DNA from: Croceivirga sp.
Lineage (GTDB): Bacteria; Bacteroidota; Bacteroidia; Flavobacteriales; Flavobacteriaceae
NCBI GenBank assembly: GCA_028284665.1
Contig: JANQRG010000047.1
Location: forward strand, 117,584-181,583
Reading direction: 5' to 3'
DNA: 64,000 nucleotides
Shown here in pieces: positions 55,507-64,000 of this stretch. The stretch's first letter is position 1. The number at the start of each line of letters is the position of its first letter. Position numbers and translations under genes: made by a program. The notes beneath the pieces are model-generated. The model saw only the letters and a list, made by a program, of their open reading frames with translations, made no database searches and had not been told where the DNA came from.

Positions 55507-56181
55507 CTATTTCGTAATAGTGACCTTATCCAAATAGAGGTTAAATACCTCGTCCGCTTTTTTATGGTCTCTCCCCAGTTTTAGCCCCAGGGTATCCATA
55601 TAATTCTCCCAGGTGGTCGTCATAGAAGGTTCCTGCTGATTACCTTTTCGAAACACCCACTCCTGGAGTAGATAGTCTTCTCCGAAATAAAAGTCATAGG
55701 CATCTCCCGGAGTATAGCCTCCTTCGCTATTATAAACAATGGTAAGTTTTTGCAGGGTACTCTTGCTAATTGGAGCTTCAGTAACCGCTTCGTAGGTAGC
55801 GGTATAATTATCTTTATCCCACATTAGATTGAAGGGAGCCAACAACCAATATCGATCGTTGATAAAGCCTGCATTCGTTTTATAGGCGAGGCTATCCATA
55901 GCTTTTCGATCGTAGGTCAAGGTATCGCCTCCGGAGATGTGGGTAACCCGATTGCTTTTGGTTTCCCAAATCCAACTGCGTTCAAAATGGGTGGAATCCC
56001 TATCTACGTTAAACGTAAAGGCTATCTCCTTAACCTTTTTCCAACTAGCATACCCATGTGCCTCTGCTATGTTTTGTGCAATCTCCTGTGCAGTAGGTGC
56101 TTTCGCTTTTTCTTCTTTTTTATCCGTTTTACAGCCCACCACTACCAGAAGCAGTGAGAAAAAAATGTGATTACCTTTCAT
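55507..56181 (-). CDS. lipoprotein, unknown function
   Basis: 224 aa. The signal peptide ends in a lipobox (VVGC, Cys17), followed by a Lys/Glu-rich linker. The mature part is beta-rich, with 'AEAHGYASWKKVKEIAFTFNVDRD', 'RSWIWETKSNRVTHISGGD', 'NDRYWLLAPFNLMWDKDN' and 'YDFYFGEDYLLQEWVFRKG', a pattern of flavobacterial outer-membrane lipoproteins of LolA/LppX-like shape. I do not name the family. It is upstream of the frameshifted gene in the same direction. Confidence 0.75.
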   Translation of the reverse strand: MKGNHIFFSLLLVVVGCKTDKKEEKAKAPTAQEIAQNIAEAHGYASWKKVKEIAFTFNVDRDSTHFERSWIWETKSNRVTHISGGDTLTYDRKAMDSLAYKTNAGFINDRYWLLAPFNLMWDKDNYTATYEAVTEAPISKSTLQKLTIVYNSEGGYTPGDAYDFYFGEDYLLQEWVFRKGNQQEPSMTTTWENYMDTLGLKLGRDHKKADEVFNLYLDKVTITK

Positions 56182-56236
56182 GTTATAAAGATACCTTCTT
56201 TTGTCCTATCTTTCCATACGCTTCAAATCCTGATCA

Positions 56237-56866
56237 GTGACTTTCCTTAAACGACTGTTTCTAATCTTAATAAACCAAGCAGGAACGCCATTGGAAGGAA
56301 AGGACAGTTTGTATGACAACTGGACGGATGAGGAATTGGTAGAAAAGATTGTTGCTAAGAACGATACCTTGCTATTTGGTAAGCTCTATGATCGTTATGC
56401 GCAGAGGGTGTACAATAAATGCTTTGGTTTTGCGAAGTCCCAGGATGAAGCGGAGGATTTAACACAAGACGTTTTTTTACAGTTGTTCTTAAAACTGGGA
56501 AGTTTTAAAGGCAAATCCAAATTTTCGACATGGCTGTATTCCTTTACATATAATTTTTGCGTGAATTATGTAAACCGGAACAAACAGCGAAAATTGAGTG
56601 ATAAGTCCGTTCGTCTGGAACAAACCGAGTATAAATTAACGGAAGAGGTACCAGATGAGAGTATATACGAAATGAAAGCCAAAACCCTGCAAAGGGCATT
56701 ACATGAGATCAGTGCGGAAGATAAATCCATACTGTTGCTGAAATATCAGGATGGAGCCTCAATAAAAGAGTTGGCCGAGGTCTTAGATCTAGGAGAGAGC
56801 GCCGTGAAAATGCGGTTAAAACGGGCCAAAGCAAAACTATTGGAAATCTATAACACTATGCAATAG
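56237..56866 (+). CDS. ECF-type RNA polymerase sigma factor
   Basis: 209 aa from a GTG start. Sigma region 2 ('FGKLYDRYAQRVYNKCFGFAKSQDEAEDLTQDVFLQLF', 'KSKFSTWLYSFTYNFCVNY') and region 4 ('ISAEDKSILLLKYQDGASIKELAEVLDLGESAVKMRLKRAKAKL') are both present. It is followed immediately by a 62-aa gene rather than a classical anti-sigma factor. Confidence 0.93.
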   Translation: MTFLKRLFLILINQAGTPLEGKDSLYDNWTDEELVEKIVAKNDTLLFGKLYDRYAQRVYNKCFGFAKSQDEAEDLTQDVFLQLFLKLGSFKGKSKFSTWLYSFTYNFCVNYVNRNKQRKLSDKSVRLEQTEYKLTEEVPDESIYEMKAKTLQRALHEISAEDKSILLLKYQDGASIKELAEVLDLGESAVKMRLKRAKAKLLEIYNTMQ

Positions 56867-57055
56867 ATGGCAAACGAGTTTGATAATCCTTTTCGACAAC
56901 TAAATACCGACCTTAGGGAGGTACCGCCTGAATTGCGGAAACGGGTGATGAACGACGTGGCCATTGCCAAACTGATCCTGGATATGGCAGTATTGGTCAC
57001 TTCCAACTACTCCTCAATTCTAAAAGGACTATTCAGAACACACCGAAGAAAATAA
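56867..57055 (+). CDS. 62-aa protein coupled to the sigma factor
   Basis: 62 aa; its ATG directly follows the sigma-factor TAG. It begins 'MANEFDNPFRQLNTDLREVPPELRKRVMNDV', which resembles the N-terminal sigma-binding part of small flavobacterial anti-sigma proteins, then an amphipathic helix and a basic end (THRRK). A membrane helix is not clear. It may bind the sigma factor; this is an inference. Confidence 0.6.
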   Translation: MANEFDNPFRQLNTDLREVPPELRKRVMNDVAIAKLILDMAVLVTSNYSSILKGLFRTHRRK

Positions 57056-57082
57056 CCCAATCACAAGAAAATTCAAGCAATC

Positions 57083-57901
57083 ATGGAAAAGTATAGAAAG
57101 GTATTGGAAGAAAGTTTAGGAGAGATTTTCACGAGTACGGTACAGCTATTGCCAAAGATCGTATTGGGTCTTTTAGGGCTGGTAGTTGCCTGGATATTGA
57201 TAAAAGTGATCTTGTTCGTACTGAAGCGTGTGCTCAAGGCGGCCAAGGTAGACAGGCTGTCCGAAAAGATAAAGGAGGCCCGGCTTTTTGGAGACAACGA
57301 GTTGAAACTGGATCTGTCGAAACTCATTTTGGGGGCCACAAAACTGTTGTTGATCCTGTTGTTTGCCGTTGTTATCTCCGAAGTTTTGGGGTTACAGGCA
57401 ATTTCTGATGGTATTGTTTCCATTTTTGCGTACTTACCGACGCTGCTAAGTGCTTTGTTTATTTTGGCCGGAGGATTTTACCTTGCTGCTATGGTTAAAA
57501 AGGCCACGCTATCGCTCTTAGAATCTATGGGAGTAGGTGGTACAAAATTCATTAGCAACACACTTTTCTATCTTATTGCTTTCTTTGTTTCTATCACCGC
57601 ATTGAATCAGGCCGGAATCGATACCCAAATTATCACGAGTAATTTCACTTTGATCTTAGGGGCATTTCTGTTTGCTATAGCACTTGGTTTCGGTTTGGGA
57701 TCCAGGGAGGTTTTTTCAGATGTCCTGAAAATGTTTTATGCCCGAAAGACCTATATGGTGGGCGATAAAATTGCTATTGGCGATCTGGAAGGAACCATTG
57801 AGGCAATAGACAATATCAGTCTTACTTTATCGACTGAGAAAGGCAAGGTGGTTGTTCCCATTAAAGATGTGGTTTCACAAAGGGTTACACTGAAATCGTA
57901 A
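57083..57901 (+). CDS. mechanosensitive ion channel (MscS-like) family protein
   Basis: 272 aa with about four membrane helices (about residues 22-45, 78-98, 110-130, 155-215). 'GAFLFAIALGFGLGSREVFSDVL' is the pore-lining MscS helix region, and 'YMVGDKIAIGDLEGTIEAIDNISLTL' is the start of the beta domain, which ends at 'VSQRVTLKS'. The C-terminal cytoplasmic cage is missing, so this is a short member. It follows the sigma gene group by 27 bp. Confidence 0.88.
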   Translation: MEKYRKVLEESLGEIFTSTVQLLPKIVLGLLGLVVAWILIKVILFVLKRVLKAAKVDRLSEKIKEARLFGDNELKLDLSKLILGATKLLLILLFAVVISEVLGLQAISDGIVSIFAYLPTLLSALFILAGGFYLAAMVKKATLSLLESMGVGGTKFISNTLFYLIAFFVSITALNQAGIDTQIITSNFTLILGAFLFAIALGFGLGSREVFSDVLKMFYARKTYMVGDKIAIGDLEGTIEAIDNISLTLSTEKGKVVVPIKDVVSQRVTLKS

Positions 57902-57939
57902 AGAAAGCTTCCCAACAAAGAGAAGCGCACCTACAGCTA

Positions 57940-59949
57940 CTATTTTGATTTTGAAACCAGAACTTCTGCCTTGCCTACGGGCTCTAAAATGTTCTCGATG
58001 GGGAATTCTGTTCTTCGGTTTAATTCCAAGATTTCCGGTGGACAGTCCCATTTCGTTTTACAGTCATTGACAGGCCTCCTTTTACCAAAACCTTTATACG
58101 AGAGTATCCTTTCCCTGGGAATCCCATTGGAAACCAGATATTCGTATGTTGATTTTGCGCGTTTCTCGGATAAAACATCATTGTATTGATGACTGCCAAC
58201 AGGGTCTGTGTGGGATTCTAACCGAATCGTCATGTATGGATACGTTTCCAGCATGAGTTTTACCACCTTATCCAGTTCGCGTGCTGCATCAGGACGGATG
58301 TTGCTCTTGTCAAAGTCAAAATAGATCTTGTTAAGATCAGCCAGAACCTTTACATCTAAGATGGGATCCATATGGATGTCCTTTGCAATTTTTTTCTGGG
58401 TGGGGGGAAGGTTGTTGGTGCTTAAGCTTACTTTTTTCTCGGAATGGGTTCTTCTGTTTAGCACCAGGGTATACTCCATACTCCTATTGATGAACATACG
58501 ATAGTATCCACGGCTATCAGTGTCAACTTGTTTTATGAAATTCCCTGTGTTTTTATCGGTTAAAGCTATTGAAACAGAATCCAAGGTTTTTCCGTTTATG
58601 GCGTCATAAACAACCCCTTCTACATACAATGAGGGCGTGAAATCAAAGCGATAAATATCGTCTCCTCCTTTTCCGCCTTTGCGATTGGAACTTATGAAAC
58701 CCCTGGTACCGTCTTCATTGGAAAAGAAGGCAAAATCGTCCTTATCACTATTTATAGGCTGCCCTAAATTTATAACATCGGCAACCTCTCCGGAGGTATC
58801 CGAAATGGTGGCAAAAATGTCGAGCTGGCCAAATCCCATATGCCCATCTGAGGCGAAGAATAGCTTTCCTTCATTATTTACAAAGGGGAACATTTCATTA
58901 CCTGCTGTGTTTACTACCGGTCCGGCATTTATTGGCGCTCCAATTCCTCCTCGCGGATGAATATCACAATAGTAGATGTCAGTGCCGCCATATCCCCCAG
59001 GGCGGTCCGAAGCGAAATAGAGTTTGGTTCTGTTTGGGTTTACCGTAGGATGGCCACTTGAATAATGATCTGCGTTCATTTTCATGTTTCGGACCACTTT
59101 CCACGTACCGTCTTTTCGTTCTGCTTTGTAAATTTTTAGATTGTTCCTCTTTTCTACCAGCCGCTCTTTTTTATGCTTGATCTCATGGAATCCCACCTTA
59201 TTTTCAAAGAAATTATTTCGGGTGAAATAAATAACGGTATCGTTCTTATAATCTGTTGAAAAGATAAGCGAGCTTTCATGGTATTTGGAATTAATATCCC
59301 CCTCGATCTTTTGAGGTTGCACTACACTCATCCGATCAAAGTAAGGATCTTCTTCTAAATAGTAGATATCCAACCAGGGCTGGTTGTCCCAAGCATACCG
59401 GTCTTCTTTCCCCTTTGAAAATCGACTGGAACTGAAATAAATACGGCCATTATTGATGATCGCTCCAAAGTCGTTGTATTCGGAATTAAAGGCAACGGGT
59501 GCTACCTCATAACTTTCACGGCTGTTGAATACCACAGAAGCAAGATTTCCATCCTTGAGGAACTGCTTGAGTTTTTTGTCATTCTTGTTTAAGCGTTTGT
59601 ACCGTTTTAACCATTGTAACGCCTCTTTCTGTCGGTTTACGCTTTGTAAGGCCATGCCATATTTGAAATAGTAATGCGATGGCGTTTGAGGTTCATTAAT
59701 AAATCGTTCGAAATATGGAAGCGATTTTTCAAAATCCCGTAACAACAAGTAGCATTCGGCTAACCGCCGGTAGGCGTGCTCTGTATGTAACCCTTTAACA
59801 ACTAACCTTTCGTATTCCGGAATAGCTTTGGCATAAGCAAACTTGTTAAATAACTCATCTGCTTTTTTTAACTGGGTGGGTTGTGCCACCATAGCCATTG
59901 CCCCGAACACTACTGCAATCCCCAGAAGAAGAATTCGTTTTGATTTCAT
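57940..59949 (-). CDS. OmpA-family protein with TPR and PD40 repeats
   Basis: 669 aa from the ATG at 59949 (MKSKRILLLGIAVVFGAMAMVAQ signal peptide); the longer frame runs back into the upstream gene. Residues about 25-125 hold TPRs, followed by PD40/WD40-like repeats ('YFSSSRFSKGKEDRY', 'LYFASDRPGGYGGTDIYY', 'GFISSNRKGGKGGDDIYRF'), a carboxypeptidase-regulatory segment and a C-terminal OmpA peptidoglycan-binding domain ('IYFDFDKSNIRPDAARELDKVV', 'ESHTDPVGSHQYNDVLSEKRA'). It resembles the PorE-type anchors of T9SS. It follows porP by 10 bp. Confidence 0.88.
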   Translation of the reverse strand: MKSKRILLLGIAVVFGAMAMVAQPTQLKKADELFNKFAYAKAIPEYERLVVKGLHTEHAYRRLAECYLLLRDFEKSLPYFERFINEPQTPSHYYFKYGMALQSVNRQKEALQWLKRYKRLNKNDKKLKQFLKDGNLASVVFNSRESYEVAPVAFNSEYNDFGAIINNGRIYFSSSRFSKGKEDRYAWDNQPWLDIYYLEEDPYFDRMSVVQPQKIEGDINSKYHESSLIFSTDYKNDTVIYFTRNNFFENKVGFHEIKHKKERLVEKRNNLKIYKAERKDGTWKVVRNMKMNADHYSSGHPTVNPNRTKLYFASDRPGGYGGTDIYYCDIHPRGGIGAPINAGPVVNTAGNEMFPFVNNEGKLFFASDGHMGFGQLDIFATISDTSGEVADVINLGQPINSDKDDFAFFSNEDGTRGFISSNRKGGKGGDDIYRFDFTPSLYVEGVVYDAINGKTLDSVSIALTDKNTGNFIKQVDTDSRGYYRMFINRSMEYTLVLNRRTHSEKKVSLSTNNLPPTQKKIAKDIHMDPILDVKVLADLNKIYFDFDKSNIRPDAARELDKVVKLMLETYPYMTIRLESHTDPVGSHQYNDVLSEKRAKSTYEYLVSNGIPRERILSYKGFGKRRPVNDCKTKWDCPPEILELNRRTEFPIENILEPVGKAEVLVSKSK

Positions 59950-59959
59950 AGTGGTTCTT

Positions 59960-60868
59960 TTAGAAATATCTAGGTGATTTATATAGATTATTTTTTTGGA
60001 GCAGCTTAGGTTCAAAAATCAGGATGACCTCATGTGTTCCTCCCGAGTATGGCCGTATCGTAGCGGTAGGGAGATCGTAGGCATAGCCAATACGAATATC
60101 CCTTGAAATTTGGTAATCCATGAAAGCCCCGAAATTGGAGGCATCATTGAATCTGTACGATGCCCCTGCCCAGAATTTTTCATAGAACAAAAAGCTTGAA
60201 GTGATGTCATAGGTTGCGGGAGCTCCGTTGGTGAATTTTGTAATCACAGATGGTCTGAACTTTATATCCAGGGAAAGGTCTAGCACTAGTCCTCCAATAG
60301 CATAGTAACTGTTCCTTTCCAAAGCCTGAAATTCGCCCTCATTCAAATCGGTGTTAAGGATACGAGGGGAAGAAACACCAGCATACCAACGGTCCGTACT
60401 GAGGTACAATCCTGCTCCAAAATTAGGCTTCCAACTGTTAAAGTTGGCATTGAAAAAGGGATCATTCAAGTCCGGGTTTTGCAATCTGTAGTTAGTAAAC
60501 CCTGCCTTAAGACCAAAAGAAAGCCTTGCATTAAAGGAAACTGGAATAGAATAGGAAAAATCGCCGTAAACGTAATTTGTGCTTTCAAAGCCTAGCTTAT
60601 CGGTAATATAAGATATTCCCAGCCCTACGCGCTCGTTGTTCATTGGTGTATGAAAAGAAAAGGTACTGGTAGTAGGATTTCCCTCGAGTCCTGCCCATTG
60701 GTTCCGATGCAATGCAGTTAAGCTCAAGCCTTCCCTACTTCCTGCGTATGCCGGGTTGACAGAAATGGTATTGAACATGTACTGGGTAAATTGTGGTAAC
60801 TGCTGTGCGCTGGAATTCGCCGCAAACAGGACAAATACTCCTGCGATAAGACAACGCAAAGTTTTCAT
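59960..60868 (-). CDS. PorP/SprF family T9SS outer-membrane protein
   Basis: 302 aa with a signal peptide (residues 1-21). 'QLPQFTQYMFNTISVNPAYAGSREGLSLTALHRNQW' is the family signature, and the rest is beta-barrel with 'GLGISYITDKLG', 'AGASYRFND' and a C-terminal strand region. SprF is needed for secretion of the SprB adhesin through T9SS. It lies downstream of the large adhesin and upstream of the OmpA-family gene, which fits the sprB-sprF arrangement. Confidence 0.93.
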   Translation of the reverse strand: MKTLRCLIAGVFVLFAANSSAQQLPQFTQYMFNTISVNPAYAGSREGLSLTALHRNQWAGLEGNPTTSTFSFHTPMNNERVGLGISYITDKLGFESTNYVYGDFSYSIPVSFNARLSFGLKAGFTNYRLQNPDLNDPFFNANFNSWKPNFGAGLYLSTDRWYAGVSSPRILNTDLNEGEFQALERNSYYAIGGLVLDLSLDIKFRPSVITKFTNGAPATYDITSSFLFYEKFWAGASYRFNDASNFGAFMDYQISRDIRIGYAYDLPTATIRPYSGGTHEVILIFEPKLLQKNNLYKSPRYF

Positions 60869-61061
60869 AGTGTGTTAGGTTAAGTGTAACGCTATGAATA
60901 CGTTACAGATTTGGGTTATAATTCTACTACAAAGCAATAAAAACTTATTGAAAGCCAGTAATTTAGCCGTTTAAAGCGCTTTATTATTCGATGTGGGTAA
61001 AAAGCTTCGTTGAAGTGGTTTATTCTTGCGATCAACGTTATTTGATAGGATGCGAAATAGT

Positions 61062-61098
61062 AAAAAGGAAAGGGCTGATCTGTACTCACCAGCCCTTT
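61062..61098 (-). terminator. terminator of the adhesin gene
   Basis: A 9-bp perfect stem (61069-61077 with 61090-61098, 12-nt loop) is followed on the minus strand by a pyrimidine tract with T5 (complement of A61062-61066). It lies 23 bp past the stop of the adhesin. Confidence 0.75.
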
Positions 61099-61120
61099 TA
61101 CTAGTATTCAAGGTCATTCT

Positions 61121-64000
61121 TTAGTTGGTACCTAAATAAATATATCCATTGAAGGGTTCAAATTCGGGCCTTTCATTTACTTTGATAATGTAATAGTAGG
61201 TACCTGCCGGAAGCATGCCCGAAGTACCAAAGGCATTGCTGGGGGCAAAACCTCCCCAGTCGTTTTCGTAATCCGGGGACTCAAATATCTTATCACCCCA
61301 TCGATTGAACAGCATAACTTCATAGGTATAATTACAGTATTCAGCACCTGATATTTCAAACATATCATTAATTCCATCTCCGTTGGCAGTTACTGCGCTG
61401 GATACCTCAATTTCATTACGGCCACAGGGCACACAATCACTATTTACATTGATATAGAATTCGGCGAAATAGGAGCAGGTGCCATTTTGTGCACTGTAGG
61501 AAATTAAATATTCCCCCACTTCCAGATTTGCAGGATCAAAAATGCTTTCCTGTAGTACGACATTACCTTGTTGAATTTCGAAGATACCTTCCGTATCAAA
61601 GGGTTCTGGTAAATAATCCCGTAGGTCAATCGCTTCATCTTCTACACAAATAGTAATTATTATTTCCTCGGGCTGATATTGCATTACAAAAATTGTCTGT
61701 TCGAACATCGCTGTGTTTCCACAAGAATCTGTTACCTCCCAGGTGCGTACGATCATATAATCACTGGTGCTTTCCAGGAATGTAGTATCTTCCATAAATT
61801 CTACGTCATAATTACCACAACCTCCCGTAAAGGTTAGTTCTGGTACTTCGGGTAGCTCCTCTCCACACATTATGGTTACTTCCTCATCAAACGGGCTGGC
61901 TACTATTGGTCCTGTGGGTTGCACTGTAATTTGTTGCGTATGGGAATTTACGTTCCCGGCACAATCTGTGGTAGTCCATGTTCTGGTCACTGTGTAGCCA
62001 TCAACACAGTTGGCAGTGTTACTCACAGTTTCTTCAAAAGTTACGGCAACATCTGTATCGCAATTGTCTATTGCCGTTAATGTAGTGGCTTCCGGAACTT
62101 CATTGCACATAACTACCCTATCTTGTGGTAGTGCTTCCACAAATACAGGGGCGGTAGTATCCTGAACGGTAATAACCTGAACATGTTCAATACTGTTGCC
62201 TGCACAATCTGCTGCCGTCCAGGTACGTGTGAGCGTATACCCCGTGCCACAGCCGTTTTCGTTCGTTATTTGCTCATTCAAAATGACTGTAATATTGGGG
62301 TCACAACTATCTACAGCGGTAATAGCATTCGTATCTGGAACGGCATCACAGGATACTGTAATATCTCCCGGCAAGGACTCAACAAATGTAGGAGCAACGG
62401 TATCTATAACTGTGATTTCCTGGGTATGCACGCGAGTGTTGCCCACGCAGTCCGTAATTGTCCATGTTCTGGTAAGAACATAGTCCAAGGCACAACCATC
62501 ATCTTGTCCTGTAATGGCTTCACTATAATCCACGTTAATTGCGCATGCACTGTCTGTGGTGATATCGAACGCTGTTGGTAAGGTATCACAGGCCTCCAGT
62601 GTAATGTCTTCAGGCCATCCTTCGTTACCGTCATTGTCAATGATATTGACCGTTGCCGTATCATTTGCCAGTATATTGACCAAAGAAGTAGAGATGTCTG
62701 TCAAGACCACCTGGAAATCCTCTGTGCTTTCGATCACAATGTCATCGATGATCGGGATGGTAATGGTTTGTGTATTGGCATTGGACCCACCAAATGTTAG
62801 TACCTGAGTAGCTACGGGTACCCCTGAATAATCTGCAGGGTTAGCGGCAGTACCATCAACAGTATAGTATTCTACGGTGAATTCGTCCTGAACCACAGCA
62901 TTTAGGGAAACATCCAATGCTACAGTTCCAGCATCTTCGTCAACATTCACACTTGTCAAATCAAATTGTACCCCTAGTGATGGGTCACCATCATCATCAT
63001 TGATAGTACCTGTGGCGTCCCCGTCAAGAATAATGATCAGGGTAGTGGAGAGGTTGGAAAGTGTGATACTTAAATCTTCGGCGTTCTCGATAACCGTATC
63101 ATCCAGGATGGTCACAGTAACGGACTGTACTTCGGTGGTATTCCCGGAAAAGTTCAATGTACCACTGGCAGGGGCCGTATAGTCGCTACCGGCTTCAGCG
63201 GACCCATCGGCGATAGCAAAGTCTACCGAAAATCCGCCTTGTACATCAGCATTTAAGGAAACATCAAAAGTAGCCGTTCCGGCATCTTCATCTACGGTAA
63301 AGTCGCTCACGGTAATCCCTGTTCCCGCCCCACCATCATTGTCATTGATGGTTCCTGTGGCATCCCCGTCTAAAATAGTGATCAGGGTAGTGGAGAGGTT
63401 GGAAAGTGAAATGGAAAGGTCTTCCACTCCTTCAATAATCGTATCGTCCAGGATGGTCACCGTTACCGACTGCACTTCGGTGGTATTCCCGGCAAAGTTC
63501 AAAGTACCATTGGCAGGGGCCGTATAGTCACTACCGGCCAAAGCCGAACCATCAGCGATGGCAAAGTCTACGGAGAACCCTCCTTGTACATCAGCATTTA
63601 AGGAAACATCAAAAGTGGCTGTCCCGGCATCTTCATCTACGGTAAAGTCGCTAACCGAAATTCCGTTACCTGCCCCACCATCGTTATCATTAATGGTCCC
63701 TATAGCATCCCCGTCTAAAATGGTAATCAGGGTAGTGGATAGGTTGGAAAGTGAAATGGAAAGGTCTTCCACTCCTTCAATAATCGTATCATCAAGGATA
63801 GTCACCGTAACCGACTGGACTTCGGTGGTATTCCCGGAAAAGTTTAACATACCACTTGCAGGGGCAGTATAGTCGCTACCGGCCAAAGCAGAACCATCGG
63901 CAATGGCAAAGTCTACAGAGAAACCGCCTTGTACGTCAGCGTTCAGGCTAACGTCAAAAGTAGCTGTTCCGGCATCCTCATCTACAGTAAAGTCGCTCAC
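61121..64000 (-). CDS. large T9SS adhesin with Calx-beta repeats and CHU_C domain (5' end outside window)
   Basis: At least 959 aa, partial; the gene runs past the right edge, and the first codon at 64000 (GTG) is internal. From the N-terminal side: three nearly identical 115-aa Calx-beta-type repeats ('SDFTVDEDAGTATFDVSLNA', 'VTILDDTIIEGVEDLSISLS'), a diverged fourth, several HYR-like cysteine-containing repeats ('TITDCVGNTRVHTQEITVID', 'PDTNAITAVDSCD'), and a C-terminal CHU_C domain ('VTANGDGINDMFEISGAEYC', 'VMLFNRWGDKIFES', 'AGTYYYIIKVNERPEFEPF'). This is a secreted, cell-surface adhesin of the SprB kind. Confidence 0.9.
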   Translation of the reverse strand: MSDFTVDEDAGTATFDVSLNADVQGGFSVDFAIADGSALAGSDYTAPASGMLNFSGNTTEVQSVTVTILDDTIIEGVEDLSISLSNLSTTLITILDGDAIGTINDNDGGAGNGISVSDFTVDEDAGTATFDVSLNADVQGGFSVDFAIADGSALAGSDYTAPANGTLNFAGNTTEVQSVTVTILDDTIIEGVEDLSISLSNLSTTLITILDGDATGTINDNDGGAGTGITVSDFTVDEDAGTATFDVSLNADVQGGFSVDFAIADGSAEAGSDYTAPASGTLNFSGNTTEVQSVTVTILDDTVIENAEDLSITLSNLSTTLIIILDGDATGTINDDDGDPSLGVQFDLTSVNVDEDAGTVALDVSLNAVVQDEFTVEYYTVDGTAANPADYSGVPVATQVLTFGGSNANTQTITIPIIDDIVIESTEDFQVVLTDISTSLVNILANDTATVNIIDNDGNEGWPEDITLEACDTLPTAFDITTDSACAINVDYSEAITGQDDGCALDYVLTRTWTITDCVGNTRVHTQEITVIDTVAPTFVESLPGDITVSCDAVPDTNAITAVDSCDPNITVILNEQITNENGCGTGYTLTRTWTAADCAGNSIEHVQVITVQDTTAPVFVEALPQDRVVMCNEVPEATTLTAIDNCDTDVAVTFEETVSNTANCVDGYTVTRTWTTTDCAGNVNSHTQQITVQPTGPIVASPFDEEVTIMCGEELPEVPELTFTGGCGNYDVEFMEDTTFLESTSDYMIVRTWEVTDSCGNTAMFEQTIFVMQYQPEEIIITICVEDEAIDLRDYLPEPFDTEGIFEIQQGNVVLQESIFDPANLEVGEYLISYSAQNGTCSYFAEFYINVNSDCVPCGRNEIEVSSAVTANGDGINDMFEISGAEYCNYTYEVMLFNRWGDKIFESPDYENDWGGFAPSNAFGTSGMLPAGTYYYIIKVNERPEFEPFNGYIYLGTN
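62940..64000 (-). repeat. tandem 345-bp repeats in the adhesin gene
   Basis: The same segment recurs at 63987, 63642 and 63297, exactly 345 bp (115 codons) apart, with a diverged copy down to about 62940. The array continues beyond the window. High identity suggests recent expansion. Confidence 0.85.

Overview
The window is about 42% GC by eye and reads as the chromosome of a marine member of the Bacteroidota, most likely family Flavobacteriaceae. Evidence: a complete Na+-translocating NADH:quinone reductase operon, type IX secretion (T9SS) parts (plug protein, a PorP/SprF protein, two proteins with gliding-type C-terminal domains), TPR-HTH and LytTR regulators, many lipoproteins, weak Shine-Dalgarno signals, and promoters of the TTG-N19-21-TAnnTTTG type. 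I see no tRNA, rRNA, CRISPR array, insertion sequence or prophage. It looks like a core chromosomal segment with a few accessory patches.

Layout. 1-7.1 kb: an NTF2-like/DUF1330-like protein, two small membrane proteins, a gene-poor stretch with a possible remnant ORF, a PEPCK-like DUF4914 protein, an AraC-regulator tail fragment, an MBL-fold hydrolase, an SDR-like protein and a MogA-family protein. 7.2-10.1 kb: a zinc-homeostasis locus (COG0523 GTPase, DUF1826, MerC-like protein) divergent from a Fur-family regulator (probably Zur), with a perfect 21-bp palindrome over the shared promoter region. 10.1-20.7 kb: TPR-HTH regulator, sterol-desaturase-like enzyme, M43 protease, LytTR regulator, two beta-lactamase-fold serine hydrolases, a barrel-like protein and an S41 peptidase. 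20.8-26 kb: DinB, proline catabolism (pruA), apaG, DUF3667 protein and T9SS plug protein.

26-33.7 kb: nqrABCDEF, a terminator, a small conserved-looking gene and apbE, whose product flavinylates NqrB and NqrC. 33.7-39.4 kb: methyltransferase, map, gpmI, a small ankyrin protein, an unlisted 55-aa membrane protein, and M48 and M15 peptidases. 39.4-44 kb: a T9SS type-B protein coupled to a 1099-aa repeat protein carrying two unrelated repeat families. 44.1-48.6 kb: two carboxypeptidase-regulatory-like proteins, a DUF6702 protein and an M1 aminopeptidase. 48.7-56.2 kb: TatA-like protein, PAP2 phosphatase, O-methyltransferase, GNAT-kynureninase pair, AraC regulator with aldo/keto reductase, MFS transporter, a frameshifted gene and a lipoprotein. 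56.2-57.9 kb: ECF sigma factor, a 62-aa protein and an MscS-like channel. 57.9-64 kb: OmpA-family protein, PorP/SprF and a large Calx-beta adhesin cut by the window edge, arranged like sprB-sprF.

Most genes are ordinary flavobacterial housekeeping. The parts most worth a second look are the Zur operator architecture, the small gene between nqrF and apbE, the adhesin-PorP-OmpA locus, the two-family repeat protein and the single-base frameshift near 55.3 kb.
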